Of a stretch of 64,000 bases of DNA, positions 1-13,143 are shown in pieces; within the stretch, counting starts at the first letter, position 1, and every line of letters starts with the position of its first letter. Made by a program: the position numbers and the translations under genes. This stretch comes from Clitopilus passeckerianus. Its lineage: Eukaryota > Basidiomycota > Agaricomycetes > Agaricales > Entolomataceae. Where the stretch lies: positions 537,396 to 601,395 of the forward strand of contig CALYLX010000152.1 in assembly GCA_944990035.1 (NCBI GenBank), in the 5' to 3' direction. Under the pieces are notes generated by a model. That model worked only from the letters and a program-made list of their open reading frames with translations, did no database searches and was not told the origin of the DNA.

Positions 1-19
1 ATAGACCTACTTTTCCTAG

Positions 20-1274
20 CACATGCCTGTCGCCTGACCAACCTGGGTATGGTCAAGTGGTGGCCTCTAGCTCAAACCGAAGGCGAGCAAGACGAGCTAC
101 GACCCAAAGCGTCACCAACCCCATCGGTGCCACCACCGAGACTCACTCGGGCTGGGTGATGACCAACGCTGGAGCTGGTCCTTCGCAGTCCCAGCACCCT
201 GTATCACATTCACAAACGCCTTCAAGTTACTACCAGTCGCACCGTGATCGTGACACTAGACCACACCATACCTACGGTCACCCCAGTCCTACACCGAGCT
301 ATCGCCCCGGCCATTCTCAGGCTCCCGAATCAACGAGCCCGTCTCTTGTGGCAAGGGAACGCAGCTCATCTGTGAGGTACTCCCCATATGTGGGCCATTC
401 ACCACATCCCGCTTCTCGTCGTTTCTCCCCATCTGCCCTCACCCTTGAGATTCCCTCCCTATCCATCAAGGACGAACGTGGGTCAGCCTCCGCTGGTGCC
501 TCCACCGCCGTTGTCGACAACAAGATAACCCTCCCACCTCTTAAGGCGCCTGCCCATCTCTCATCTAGCCCTAATGCTTCGTACGCCCTGCCACCCATTT
601 CTGCAATGGAGGACCTCCGAGGCATCCGTGCAACAGACTCCGCAGCCGTTTTGAGGCGCCTTAGGGAAGACGATGACCATATACCGTCCCGCCTAGCCCA
701 CGAAGACGATTCGGAGAGAAAACGCCGGCGTTCATTTTCCTTCCAGCCGTACAGGTACTGAAAATTAATTCTTCAATTTTCATCCACTTGCTCATTGCGA
801 GAAAAAAAAATTAGATCACCTGTCCTACACTCAGCTGTTCGAGCACAGGATGTTCCTCGATCCTACCCGGATAATTCATACCGGTCTCGAACGCCGTACA
901 GTAGTGACGAGAGCGATGGAAACGACCGGCTTCGCCGTTCGTCTCATCGTGGTCATTCAGGAAGCTTGAGTCTTTCCGTTCCATCCGATGCCTCGCATGA
1001 TGGCATGTCGACTTGTGATCCCTCACCAATTTCACCTGCGACCCCTCGCTCAGCAACCTCGAATGGTTATCCCGCTTTCTTGTCGCCATATCACCAACCT
1101 GCTGTCATCAAGAGCAGACGGGTGTCGGAGGCCTTCCACCCCCTCTCAGTCCCGGTTGGGGAGTGGGCAGGTTCTCGAAGAGCGTCAGACGGGCTACCTA
1201 GCTCAGACCCAGCTTTTCCTCGTCGAAATTCGGACGCTGACAGTGAAATGGCACATCCTCATAGGCCATGGTAA
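20..1274 (+). CDS. Ser/Pro-rich protein, 3' part (5' end outside window)
   Basis: The reading frame is already open at the left edge. An acceptor ending at base 19 starts the first visible exon (20-754). A 60-bp GT-AG intron (755-814) leads in frame to the last exon (815-1274, TAA). The visible ~398 residues are rich in Ser, Pro, Arg and His and look disordered. They include basic patches such as ERKRRRSFSFQPY, and SRR/RRNS-type sites that could be phosphorylated. No folded domain is visible. The composition fits the C-terminal tail of a nuclear regulator whose DNA-binding part would lie upstream, but that is inference. GTG at 57 is not a credible start, because the frame continues upstream to the acceptor. 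Confidence 0.6.
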
Positions 1275-2461
1275 CTGATTACCACTGGTCACTCATTTTC
1301 TCTCTTATCCCTACCTTTTTATTACCATTATACCCCCTATCAGCAGGAGTTGTTCCTCTGATCTTCCGTTGCTGCATTCGTTTTCTGTTCCATTCGTCCT
1401 TAGAGCTTGTTAGCTGTCATCATGCTCATACTGTACCCCACATGTCAACATATGTATCCAAGTAATGAATCTGGCATTTCTCCTACTCGAACATATTTAT
1501 TAGCTCCGAAAGTCATAAGATCGACGTCGACTTCATGGACAGGGGGATTGGTATTAATGATGCTGATATCCGCGGAGGCGGTGGAGATGTAACCTGAGGC
1601 CGATCGTTCAGAGTCCTCTACTTGCTTCAGAATAGAATAACGCCGGTTATATCCCAACAACTCAACAGTGAGTGATCGAGAGATGGCAGATGTCCAACGA
1701 CACCAGCATAGTTGAAAGTTCCCATCAATGGTTGAACTGCGACACCCAGACTCGGATTGACCCAGTTGTCGAGTTCGTGGGGGGTCAGTACTGAGTATTC
1801 AATTCCAGAATTCTTTGGGTGGAGAACGTGCCGTAACAAGTAGTCATTTGTCCATGTTGGTTAACCCTTGACACAACTGATGTCGATAGATGGGTGACCG
1901 CTGTCTTCACCTCAACGAGACACGATTATCAGGATGCTGCAAGGCCTGGCAGCTGATATACCCACAAACTATCTCCAGTGAATGATGCGCTTTCGGGACC
2001 GCACCCACAGAACTCTTGCTGAATCAGGAACCCGACTGGTCACTGTAACCCCACGTAAGGTCACGACACCACGGTATCGAACAAAGTCTCCCCAATCGAT
2101 CGGGAGGCGACCGTGTCGGAAGAGCGCAGAGAAGGCGCGGGTTGGCGGGGGCGGGTATGACATAGAACTTCTCCGTCGAATCGGTCTCGCGCGTCGACCC
2201 GGACATGAGATCGCAAGGCTGGCAGAAGTGATGGTCCATATACATTCTCATCATGAAATGACAGGAGTAGCCTACTGACAGCAAACGTATGATCAACTCA
2301 AACCTACAACGAATCTGTAGCAGGTAGCGGACACGAGAACGTCTAGCTTGGGAGTTACATTGATAGTGATTACACCGGCCGCAAACAGTGGCCTAGAGGA
2401 ATATTATAGACTGTCGCAGGCGTCAGCGTCGTGGCAGCAGAGAGAAGTTGGTTGGCTTGAC
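1275..2461. other. intergenic, convergent 3' ends
   Basis: About 1.2 kb between the 3' ends of the left-edge gene (+) and the phosphate transporter (-). I found no family motif, conserved exon or RNA gene here. The short open frames on both strands lack splice partners. Confidence 0.5.
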
Positions 2462-5400
2462 TCACCCTATAGCTCTCATCAATACATATCCAACGGTCGA
2501 GACCACCTGTAATAGCGTGAGCTGACTGAGGGAGGAGATTTAGGTGAAGTGGACCTCACCATCATGGAGATGATACTGGCCGGTACGCCGTTCTTCAAGA
2601 AATCGACATTCGATAAGTAGAGGTCGCCAAGTTCATCCTCCTGGGTGGCCCTATGTGATTTTCTAGTCAAATTCGGTTCTTTTCCGACAGTATGGCAAAT
2701 CCTTACGCTGTTTGATTTGGGAACCCGGATACAGGCATACCCATTCCCGTGGAGCATATGAGGCCCGTTATGAAGATCAGGAGATTCGTATGGTTTCCCG
2801 GCAGGTTTGTTCCCACTTCTTTCGCAATAGGTACCAGCAAGACGCTGGCAATTGTATGGCTGATGAATGTTGATATGATCTGTGGGGAAATATTAGCGAC
2901 CGGTAGCTTGAATGTTCCGAAAGGAGCACAAACCAGGACTACGGGCGACAGGAATAACACAACGGTATACAACGAGAATCCTTCGAGGAAATCGCGAAGG
3001 TATAGGTCCACAACCGTAAGAAGGCCGCTTGACATAACACCTTTGCCGAGTGCGATGCCGCCCATGGCCAAGAAGACAATGGTCCATGCGAATTGTTCAA
3101 AGTCGTCCTAAAGGGGTACATTGACGGAAGTGAGCAAGCCGCGGAAGGAAGAAAACATAAAAAGCTTCCGTACCTTTTTGAGAACGCCAGTGGAGAAAAA
3201 TGCAACGATGGGGAAAATGGCAATAATCCCCATATCTCCGACGATGCCTTCGAGCTTGTGCGCGACACACCATAGTCCAATAGTTATCAGACATACGATG
3301 GTTACCCACCACTGTTTGTGCGTGAATGGCTCCTTGACTGGGCGAAGCTGTCTGATTTCGATCGTTCCTTCTCCATCGGGAGAGCGAGCTGGCCGATACG
3401 AAACCAATAACAAACCCCATATCAGAAGGATAGATATCAGCGATACGGGGATAGCCACAATGAACCAATTCGCCCAGTCCAGACTGGGGTCCATGGCGTC
3501 TAAGGCTACCAAATTCTGAGGAGAGGAAATTGGCGAGCTTTGCCCTCCTATGTTAGCAGCGAGGGCAATTGCGAGCTGTACCGAGGTTAGCATGGCATCT
3601 CCCGTTTAGGTTCAGACTCACGATTAAGCATGGTCCGAAGGACGATCTTGGGGGCAAGGTCCGCAGAATTGGCTGAAAAGAGGATATGGTGCCTTAACAT
3701 ATGCATCATGACGAGACAATGGGAACCACTTACACGAATCAAGGTAAAGCATAGTGTAGGAGCAGCGACATTGCTAGGACACGAGAACGCGTGAGATCCG
3801 AGCCATTGCGCGGAGAAGAAGGTAATCACCTAATCCACATGCTAGCAAAGCAGGACACCCCCATAAAGGCAAGAAGTACCGTGCTTGGCCTCGTGCCGGC
3901 GAGACTCAAAACTTTGGTAATGAGTACTCGATCAATATTGGTTTTGCTGAGAGCAGATGAGATTGTGAATCCGCCGATTAAAAGCATAATTGTCGGGGAA
4001 AACATGACCGAGAATACCCATCTGTAGGAAGACACAATTCAGTCGTATATTCACCTGATTCCCTAAAGTGACGTACGTGGTGGCATGCTTGGGATCTAGC
4101 CTATTCCCGTCCTTATCCAGGATGACTTGCAGGACAACCAGGAGAAGGGGGACAAACATGGACGTGACGAAAAGCGGAATAGCCTGCGGGCCGGTTGAGC
4201 AAATGTTCCGGGCAAATAGAAAACGCAAATAATACCTCAGTGGCCCAAAGGAAAGTGCAGAAAATGAGAATGGCAAAACATCGGTTGGCTTCAACCTGCT
4301 CCACGACCGGTATGTTGAGAAGAGTGACGAAGATGATGCCAGCGATAATCTTGTATATCATCTTTTTCGTGACACGAATAGTTCCGAGTGGGGTTGGGAT
4401 GAAGAACAAGCCCGGGCCTGCCGGCCTGTACAATGCACCCATTGCTGTTGGCTCTTCTTCCATATCGCCGCGGCGCTGTTGAGCGATCATCTGTCTCCAG
4501 ACGGTGTCCCTCTCCCAGGCAATGTTCTCGCGCTGGTGCATCTTGAGTTGCTGAAGTGCCATCCTTCGGTCTCCTCGAGTAACACACTTGGTGTATAGGT
4601 CGACAACGTTCCCGATAGTTTCGTTGAGGCGATCTTTCGTTTCTCGGAGGAAAGGGTATGCCTTTTCAACATGGTCGTGCATGAAAGGGTCTTTCAACTG
4701 TGGGTACTTGGGTCAGGCAATTGCGGAACCAGGAGTAGGAAGTAGCTTACCGATGCTTCTGTGACTTTGTCATACCTAAGATGAGCTTACATTAGCGCTC
4801 GTCTTCACCGCTGAAGAGCAGAACTTACTTCTTGAGAATCTTCCGGAAACCCGAGAAGTTGACCTCCACGTACGACTTCAAGTTGGTCAAGGAAATATAC
4901 AACGTGGTGATTTTCCGCTTGTATAGCAGCCTAGTGTCGTAGGCGTAATCCGACTTTGCCGTCCACACATTGTTTTCAATCACGGTGGAGGAGGTGATGC
5001 TATCACCTAGGCCAATCTTATTCGCGAACCTGGTGAGAGGGCCTTTGGAGTGGCCTTCACCGTCAGATAGTGATTCGACAGAGGAGATGCTAGCCCGGCG
5101 TCTGGACGTTTCAGCATCGTAAAAACTCCCGTTCACTAAGCAATCCTGAGCAACATAATCATTGAAGCTGAGGAATAAACTCACGGATGTTCCTCTGCGC
5201 CACACTCGTCGATCTCTTTCGGTTTCGACGTGTTGCATCTGGGCTGCGAGATATACTGTCGTCATCTTCCTCATCATCTTCTTCGTCAACATAACGGTCG
5301 GTTAAACCCTCTTCTTCACGTTCCTTGATGTCGCTCTCCAGCTGCGTGGCTTCTTCTTGCAGCTCCTTCTCCTGTTGTGCGTAGAACAGGCAAACTTTCT

Positions 5401-5722
5401 TCAGCTCTCTTTCCAGTAGAGGCTCGAAGACGGAATCGGTGTTTGAACGGTCGGCGCCAAGAAGGTTAGATGCCTCGTTCGCCTCGATATCATGGTATGT
5501 GTCAGTGTGTTGCTCCTTCTCCAGCTGGTATATGTATTTCTTCAGGGTGTCGTAGCTGTTCTCGAGTCAGTATCCTTTCTATAAACGGAAAGCAGCCACA
5601 AAAAACGCACGCAATATATTCATCCGACCAATCCGACACTGCATTGAACTTCAAGGAGGAGCTGCATTATATTTCAGCAAAGGAAGAGCCTAGAGGCTTG
5701 GTATGACCAACCTAAACTTCAT
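2462..5722 (-). CDS. SPX-domain low-affinity phosphate transporter (Pho87/Pho90/Pho91 type)
   Basis: Fourteen exons splice to 851 aa: 5712-5722, 5611-5661, 5185-5555, 4829-5135, 4751-4775, 4236-4697, 4077-4183, 3830-4021, 3734-3773, 3622-3672, 3174-3575, 2707-3107, 2560-2650, 2462-2506. Phases agree at every junction. The start MKFSSSLKFNAVSDW with YIAYDTLKKYIYQLE is the canonical SPX opening; SPX spans roughly residues 1-290 and holds an acidic Glu/Asp linker. The rest is a polytopic anion:sodium-symporter domain with NIGGQSSPISSPQN and GMGMPVSGFPNQ, the two substrate-site hairpins of the DASS/PNaS-like family. SPX proteins sense inositol pyrophosphates; Pho90 acts at the plasma membrane and Pho91 at the vacuole, and sequence alone does not decide which this is. 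The first exon has only 11 coding bases. Confidence 0.93.
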
Positions 5723-7140
5723 TGTCGGCACCTCTGAGGGTGTTCTCAGCTGCTGTGCTGGGCCTAATGGTCGAAGGGGTATTGACTCCAATGTGGCACG
5801 AGCACCAAGCCTGGCGTTGGGAGATTGGCTTTAAAAAGAATAATCCTGTGACCTTTACTAGGCTTCTTGAGCTTGGCAGCTTCCCAGCTCAGAACCTATA
5901 GGCGTAGCGCACTGTGGCCAACGTGCTGAAAGACACCGTTTTGAGCTTGCTCGACGCCTGTTCTTTCGGTCCGATCACTATCCAAGAAAGGAACTCTATT
6001 CGCACGTTGCTGGATCTCAAAGCTCTTGACAAATAACGACAAACCCTTCGTGTCCAAATCTGGCAGCCTACAGACAGGCCACTTTGACTCTGAACGCGTC
6101 GTTTCAGTCACTACACATTGGTTGACTGGGCCGCAGGCCTCTTACACCAATTTGAGGCTTTCCCGCGACCGTGAATGCTCCCTTCATTATTTGAGTGCTA
6201 TTTCCTCGGTTATAGCTTGTACCACAACCAGGATCCGAGCCTATTCTTGGCCTATTCAGGGGTAACCTGACTCCGAGTCCTTCTCGCAGCGGCCTTCCAG
6301 GCCGCCTCGAGGGTGCTATACTCATGCACTCTCGACTTTAGCTAATACCTGATACATATTTGCAATAACCTCAGACTTGGTTTGAAGCATGTTTGGTTCA
6401 TGCCCCAGACTTCATGACAAAGTCGACATGCTGCTCTGCTGAAGTCTGTGCCAAGGTCCAGCCCTGGAATCAAGTGTCCCGGAAGGCTCAACAACCTGCG
6501 CGAATGGCTGGGTACTTCCACTTCTCTGATGCAAAGCTTCCTCACCCCGCCGTGCCCGTCCTTTTCCACGGCCCACACGCAAACTCCGGGATGTGGTAAC
6601 ATGGTATGACCGGAGGCAGAAACGACCAATGCACATCATCGATTCACCATCAATCAAAACATCTTTTTGACATGTCGACTGAGTCACTGCACTAGTGTAC
6701 TGAGGGCTAGACGCTCGCAGTGTGCAAGGCATGTTGTTTCTCTCTTCTGGCCTCTGTAACGACTCTGTGGGCTATGGTCAAGCACTGTCACATGGCTTTT
6801 GTGGCTCATCAAACGTGTACCAACATAGGGGCACAATACCAAACACCCAACAAAAAAAAATGTGTACGCCTTGCGATCTTTACAATCAAAAATGCAGCAT
6901 GCCGCTGGAGACATCGTGCCTCCACTGCACCCCTTATTGCTCACAAGTTACCGATGGTATAAAAACATTTCAACGTCGGGTATTCGTGTTCTCCAACTTT
7001 TCCTCCAACCCCCACCTGACCTTACCTTACTCCTCCCCGGACCGCTCCTTACTTTGATCCGTCCCTCCACTTTAGTCCTCGATATAGCCTCGTGCTCGTC
7101 ATCTTATCATCACTAAACTAGATTTCATCGATCATCTACG
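5723..7140. other. divergent promoter region
   Basis: 1.4 kb between the start of the phosphate transporter (-) and the acidic-protein gene (+). It holds a TATA-like element at 6958-6965 and a pyrimidine-rich stretch at about 7000-7110, as expected before a fungal start site. No other gene could be supported. Confidence 0.5.
6958..6965 (+). promoter_or_regulatory. TATA-like box upstream of the 7141 gene
   Basis: TATAAAAA lies 183 bp before the ATG at 7141 and is followed by a C/T-rich tract, the usual fungal core-promoter arrangement. Confidence 0.5.
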
Positions 7141-8108
7141 ATGCTGAATAGAACCCTGACCGCATCCTCGAACACACACATGGTTGGTACCTCCAATATA
7201 TGAGACTATACAACTGATCTATAACCTGACCCTTCGTGCTGCTAGTCCAATTGCTCACCTTCGAGCGTGCTCGCTGATCTAGAGGCTCACGGAATCAATC
7301 TAAAACGGCTTGCACTCTCTCAGCCACCCTCCCCCGCTGCTCTTACACTGAGGCGGACATGCCCACTTTCACAAGCTGAATCTTGTTACGACTCTGGCTA
7401 CGAGTCCGATGACCCCATGGTCATGGACGACAGTGCAGATGAATCTGATTCGCAATCGGATGCATCTCCTAATCAAGATCGTTCTAGTCCCCCGCTTCCT
7501 CGTTCTCTGCTCCCCGATCCAAAGTTTGATATACGAGAGGTATATCTAGAATCTATCCGGGATGTCGTTTTTGAGCCTATCGAGGATCCTTTGACCCACA
7601 CTCATGATGAGGTATATCCTCGCTGTTTACTCGCTTCTAGAGGCGTGATGAATGACTGATGTTCCTAGTGTCCCACAACGGTCACTGTTGACCAGTACTA
7701 CGGATATGAACCCGAGGATGCGGAAGTGTTATCCTCTAGTGATCAAGATAGCGACTCTGAGGATGTGGAAATGATCTCTGAGCCTCCTCAAAAGCGGTGT
7801 CGTGGTTTGCTGCCCCCGGCTGAAGGGCCATCATGGAAAGAGGTTAATTTTCGTTATGTTTACTTCGATAGCGTCGACAACGACGAATCTGAGGTAAGAT
7901 TGCGGTTTCTATCCAAGAGTGACCCTTCTGACGGTTAACATACACACAGGCGCCCGAGGATGAACCAACTGCGCATTCATGGTCTCGCGCTTCCAATCCC
8001 AGAAACCCAAGGAAGCACGGGCGGGGCAGAAGTGCAGCGGCGTGCGCGAAACGCGAACTTCTCTCACACGTTCGACCAATTACACGACGATTCCCCAGCG
8101 TTCATTAA
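7141..8108 (+). CDS. acidic hypothetical protein, 263 aa
   Basis: Four exons with matching phases: 7141-7182, 7246-7611, 7669-7893, 7950-8108. All three introns are GT-AG and 56-63 bp, and every junction is phase 0. The protein is rich in Asp, Glu and Ser in its middle (DSGYESDDPMVMDDSADES; DQDSDSEDVEM) and becomes basic near the C-terminus (NPRKHGRGRSA is approximate). It has no signal peptide or membrane segment. The acidic core with a basic tail suggests a nuclear or nucleolar protein, but I do not recognise a family. The start is the first ATG after the TATA box and pyrimidine tract and opens directly into the spliced frame. Confidence 0.65.
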
Positions 8109-9180
8109 GAAGTTGCGGTGAAATTCTAGCTGAATATGTAGCTCAATTGAGTCTTCCTGAGTAGCTGACCTAGACTAAAAGGCCTGATGGAGGAGGAGGG
8201 CCACCAATAGACAATTAATACAGTAGTTTGTATATACCCCGGGACAATTGCAATCTTAATATCAACAGTCTACGAACGTTCATTGAGGCAGCCATCGGGG
8301 TCGATCACTTGCGACTACGTCTATTATTAATTTGGCCTATGTCCTTGCTGTGTCCCCACATTCGCGTGATCTCCGAACCTCAGGTCGAACCAAGAATTCT
8401 TGAGACGGGGATCGACGCTGCGCTCCGCACACCTTCGAACGAACAGGTCTCCGGAGATCGAGGAGTAGGACAATCTCAGTGCAAAGGCCTGATGTGATTC
8501 CTCCAGCAGTGGCGCGCAAATGATGCCAGACCTCAATTCGAGCCTTTGTTGGAATCTAGAAACGGACGCCCATGAGAAAATCCTCACATATCTATGTTCT
8601 CCACACGGCCGACCAAGCTGGGATACAGGGGGCTTTAAACAGTAGCTAGGCTCCTTAAAAATGGGTTTGCTTTCATGAGGTCTTGGTGCGTGTTTGCTCA
8701 TGTGGCTCGGCGCTGATGTAGAACGCCGGGTGCGACGGAGGAAGCATCTATCTCGGTAGCCAACTAATAGCGTTTGTTCCAATGGAAACCAAGCAGTTTT
8801 CGAGAGTTTGGAGTCTCTCCATCGACTTCATACAGGACGAGTTCAATCTAAAGCATCATGATGCTGATTGGCCCGCACTTGTCTCCGACAACCGGAGTTT
8901 TCCATCCGTCTCAGCATGGTTCCTCCTGGGCCGAACCTGCAGGTACCCAGGGTCTCCACTAGGCTAGTCTTATTCTAACCCTTAGAAACCTTATGGGTTA
9001 TGTCGTTGGTTCGTTATTTGCGTTCACTCCTTTACCTCTCACTACCACGATCGCCAGCGCAAGTCTTCACCACCACCTCGTCTGTTTAAGCCAGCACATA
9101 GCTGGGACCAAGACGGCGTGTGTGAATGATTAACAACTCTTTCGGTGCGTTTCTATCCGAAAGATCTGCAAACTCAAACG
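8109..9180. other. intergenic
   Basis: Just over 1 kb. The longest open frame (8327-8782, minus) has no motif and no splice continuation. Nothing else is supported. Confidence 0.4.
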
Positions 9181-9189
9181 CTTACTCCT

Positions 9190-11040
9190 CATTCGCTGTC
9201 AGGCGCCGCGTTCATTGGAATCCTCTTCACTGCCATGTTCGTGTCTTGCACTCAGCGCATCCTGGGTATCTTACTGACCTGCCCGCAGTTTGTATGGAAT
9301 CACGACCCTCCAGGTACATCATATTCACATGGTTCTGATCCACTCGACTTGACATTCTATTTTTGCAGACGTTCTACTATTACAATCATTACCCTAAGGA
9401 CCGGAAAGAAACGAAAACATGTGTGGGTGGAATTCAACCCTACGAAATCTAAGCAGGATATTGAGGTCATCCCGTTGCAGGTCGCAGCAGTATGGTGGGG
9501 CCACCTACACTGATATCTGTCAGGTGCCAGGATGCTGATATTCATCAATGTACAGGGCGCTCGATACCCTTCACCTTGTGCTTGGTGAGTGGTTCCTTAC
9601 GTGCCTTATTCGAGCTGCGTCTCTAACGAAACATAACCACAGTCGCAATAGCTATGTATCATTACCTCGTAGGTGACCAATAGCTGTTCAAACTGCGACT
9701 TTTTGACGCCCTCGAAGATCGACAACTATGACAACCCCTCCGCACTAGATGATGGTCATTGGTAACAATCACATTCCTATAACATATTGCGTGCCTGACC
9801 CGACATCTAGGACTCTTTTCGTGAGTTCAGAGTTGTAGCTAGCTACTCCGAGCTTTGATTGACTCTTCAAAATTCGAAGGCTTCCTTAGCTTCAAATGTA
9901 AAGCCGTGAAATATGCATTGCCTCAGAGACGCACGCTCATCCGATGATTCTTATAGATTGCAATAGCATTCCTCAGCCATTGGTAGGCAACTCACGTAGT
10001 TTGGGATGCCGAGGATGCTAATCTTGCGATGAAGGTACTTTACCCTGCAGATCTTCCGGTGTATGTCACCATTTCATCAGATTTCTTGTACTTCTCGTTG
10101 ACGTCTGGGCCATGGATAGTATGCAGAGAAAATCTCAGATGGCTCGCGCTTATATCGATCGTAGGTCTCCCAATCTGTTTTTCGACCCTTTTTTGACGTA
10201 CAATGGTAGGGAGTGCTGAACTTCGTTCATCTTGGCTTTGGAATTGGTATGTTCAGAACTGTGTGGAATTCCCTAATTTTAACCTATTGCCCGCAGAATC
10301 CGTCGTACTATTGTTGGTCCACCTCGAAGAATCCAGAATCCAGCGGCTGATCCAAACCCTTTTTACAGAATTGAGAGAAGGAAGTTCAGTATGCTGGGCT
10401 CACTTTCTGTATGTAGAACTTCCCGCCTCCTTACGCTATGGCTAATGCATCCCGCGCAGAAAATTGCCTTTATCCCCTTCGCGGCTTTGGCGATTACTTC
10501 TGATGTGGTCATCGCGGGGGCTTTGTGCATCCTTCTGCATGAAAATAAGAGGGGCATGAGGAAGTACGAGTTCTTGATACGTCTATTTTTGCTCTTGCTT
10601 CTGATACCCATCTGAAGGACACGGACATTGGTCAATACGCTTATTGTGTATGCGATCAATCGCTGCCTTCTGACGTCGTAAGTCGGCCTCAGTTTATCCT
10701 TAAGCTATTAGAAGGGAAGTGCTGACTTGCATTAGAATAGTGGCTGTTGCTGAGCTCATTACTGTGAGTACACTGAATTTGCATCGGGTTTTAGCCTCAA
10801 ACCCCGGGGTAGTACCTAGCGAGCCCACATAGTCTTTGGTTCCTTGCCATTGACTTCGTCATCGGCGAGCGTGAGTTCTACGACTTTCTCCTGGTCTGAT
10901 ACGCTGACACCCTTGGACAGTATGGGCTAATAGCTTACTCGCCTCGCTGAACAGCCGGCATTCCTTGATGAGGTCAAGAACCGAAATCGTCAGCCCAGAG
11001 ATTAGTGGAATCAACTTCCATCAGTCTGTCGAAGCAGTGA
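9190..11040 (+). CDS. DUF6534-like multi-pass membrane protein, fragmented model
   Basis: A run of small exons carries the order of motifs of the Agaricomycete DUF6534 membrane family. In order: QTFYYYNHYPKDR (about 9311-9403), VAAVW then ALDTLHLVLV (9481-9584), IDNYDNPSALDDGHW (9718-9762), AITSDVVIAGALC (10488-10530), NTLIVYAINRCLLTS (10634-10676) and LWFLAIDFVIG then LWANSLLASLNS (10833-10960). Introns of about 50 bp with good GT-AG ends separate several of these. I could not keep phase across two junctions (near 9985-9998 and between 10769 and 10833), so the gene is either damaged, carries base errors, or has splice sites I missed. The family is predicted to have about seven helices and has no established function. 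Confidence 0.5.
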
Positions 11041-11492
11041 GTTATTTCCATGTGGCCCATTTTGACGATCCTTACATTTTTGATAGGGAAATACGGTAGG
11101 AGAGCCTGGCTGAAAGCTTTCCGTCTACTTATCATCTTCATTGATCCCCGTCAGGATGCGAGGGGGATAGTTCTCGGGCTCGAACTTACAGAACCATCAT
11201 TCGGAACAAGTGCTCTCGCAAGTGAACCGGCTCAGACCGGCGTAAAGGACCTTCAGCAGGATACAAGTAGTGGGGTCTCTCGATGACACATGTGGCTAGC
11301 TAGAAATATAAGTTAATGTACACTCTTGGCCTCGACGAAATCTCGGCCAAAGGGCCTCACAGCCACAGATGGCACAAAATGACTCGGATGCTATCGGATG
11401 GTGGTTGTCCAGATTCGCATCAGATAGGACTAAGGGACTGGCTATAAAAACCGAAGGAGCTGGCAGCGACAGACGGACCGTATCCGCCAGCC

Positions 11493-12817
11493 ATGAACCC
11501 TTCAGAGTGCCCCGACTCCTGCGAGCGCAGGACTACGTATTCTATCATCTGGAGCTGCATTACGACGATTTTCCTCTGTACATGGGTCTCGCTTCATCCC
11601 AATCTTCCGGAAAAGTTTGAAGAATACTCGTTCGCTCAAAAATGGTTCCGTCGTGCTGAGATGCTTCTTTTCTCAATAACTCTACCGGAGTTAACCACGG
11701 TCTTAGCATTCAGACAGTGGGTAACCGTAAGGAAGATTACCAAGGAATTGCGGCGAAGTCATCCTGGTGAGCTAACTGGCTACTCCTTGTCATTCGCTTT
11801 ACATTTAGCTTTGAAGCCCGTAATTGGACTCACACCCACTCCTTTCTGGTTCTAATGGGTGGCTTTGTCGATCATAATGTCACTAGGCGCCAGTCGCCGG
11901 ATGATATCAATCTTTGGCTTCAGAAGGAACACCACGAGCTTGTATCTCCACGTGGAATCAGCGATAAAAGTAAGGGTGATGAGATCTCCAAGTCTTTGGT
12001 CATGATCCAAACCCTTTGGTTTCTTCTGCAATTCTTTGCTCGGATTCAGATTGGCCTGGCCATCACCGAACTGGAACTTGTGACTACTGCCTACGCCATC
12101 CTAAACATAATCACTTATGGTTTCTGGTGGCACAAGCCATTGAACGTTGACTGTCCAATACGTTTGGACGTAGATGATCAGGGTAAACCTCAGTATCCCT
12201 CTATCACCCCCCTGGATGTTATAGATGATGACGGTTGGTTATCCAGTCATTCATCACTCGTCAATGCACTTATTTACTCTCTCAAAGAATCCTTCCGCTC
12301 CTCGTATCTGACATCAAATCCTTTCAAGGCAATCATCACTCTATTTGGACGGGCGATCGTTTCGTCCAATCTCATTGGAAGTGACATGTGTATTGCAGAA
12401 ATATCTCACGCCTCTGGGCTTAAACTGCGATACTTTCATGGCCATTCCATCCAGCGTCTTAGGATACCCTTAGTCTTTGCGCTCCCGATCTTTTTCGGAG
12501 CTGCTCATTGTGGAGCATGGACGTTCTTCTTTCCGTCTTCTGCAGAGAGGCTCATTTGGCAACTCTGCGCCGTCTTTATAACAGTATCTCCGTTGTTGAT
12601 AGTCTTAGTTGCATTCGCCTTAGGCTCTGAGATTGATGGATTAGATCCGGAACGTCTGGGCTCCAATGTGTTGCTTCTTACCTTTACATTAGTGGTTTTA
12701 TTTTTTTACACTATGGCACGATTTATATTGATAGTCGAGATGTTTGTTCTTCTACGATCGCTACCAGACTCCGCATATCTTACAGTCAACTGGACAAAAT
12801 ACATACCTCACATATAG
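11493..12817 (+). CDS. polytopic membrane protein of a basidiomycete-specific family
   Basis: Two exons (11493-11766 and 11817-12817) joined by a 50-bp intron in phase 1 give 424 aa. The join creates WTHTHSFLVLMGGF, a motif I associate with a large unnamed Agaricomycete membrane-protein family. Other family-like segments are CTWVSLHPNLPE near the N-terminus, ITELELVTTAYAILNIITYG in the middle and the closing LRSLPDSAY with WTKYIPHI. Several hydrophobic stretches indicate about five or six membrane spans. The function is unknown. The gene sits between the DUF6534-like gene and the NACHT gene, all on the plus strand. The start is the first ATG in frame, just ahead of the conserved CPDSCERR segment. 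Confidence 0.75.
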
Positions 12818-13143
12818 CTATTCTCGCTCTTCCATTAGTCACCAGTCATTCGCCGATTTAGGATGTGAGGGGGATAGTTCCCGGACTAAACTTCGGCGCG
12901 ACCATCATCCGGAACGACGGATTCGCCCAGAAAATGAGCTACGGAAGGTGCAAGCAAAGGTTGCCCTTGACGAGAATTCTGAAAAGGACACAGCCACACA
13001 TGATACACCTTCGTTCCTTGACTCGGTGTCGGCATGAGGCGTTGCAATTGTTGTCTCCAAAGAGCGCTCAGCACCCAGGTTTTGACGGAGTCCTCCACTG
13101 ATTGAAGTTAGCACACACAGAGGTCGTGACCAACTTCTCTTAG
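12818..13143 (+). other. intergenic with copy of an upstream sequence block
   Basis: Bases 12862-12917 resemble 11153-11207. The first 20 bases match at all but one position, and both copies translate in one frame to D-x-RGIV-x-GL. This may be a leftover 3' end of a second DUF6534-like gene. Confidence 0.4.

Noticed and set aside
8327..8782. 151-codon open frame on the minus strand
   Set aside because: No motif, no splice partners, composition not protein-like.
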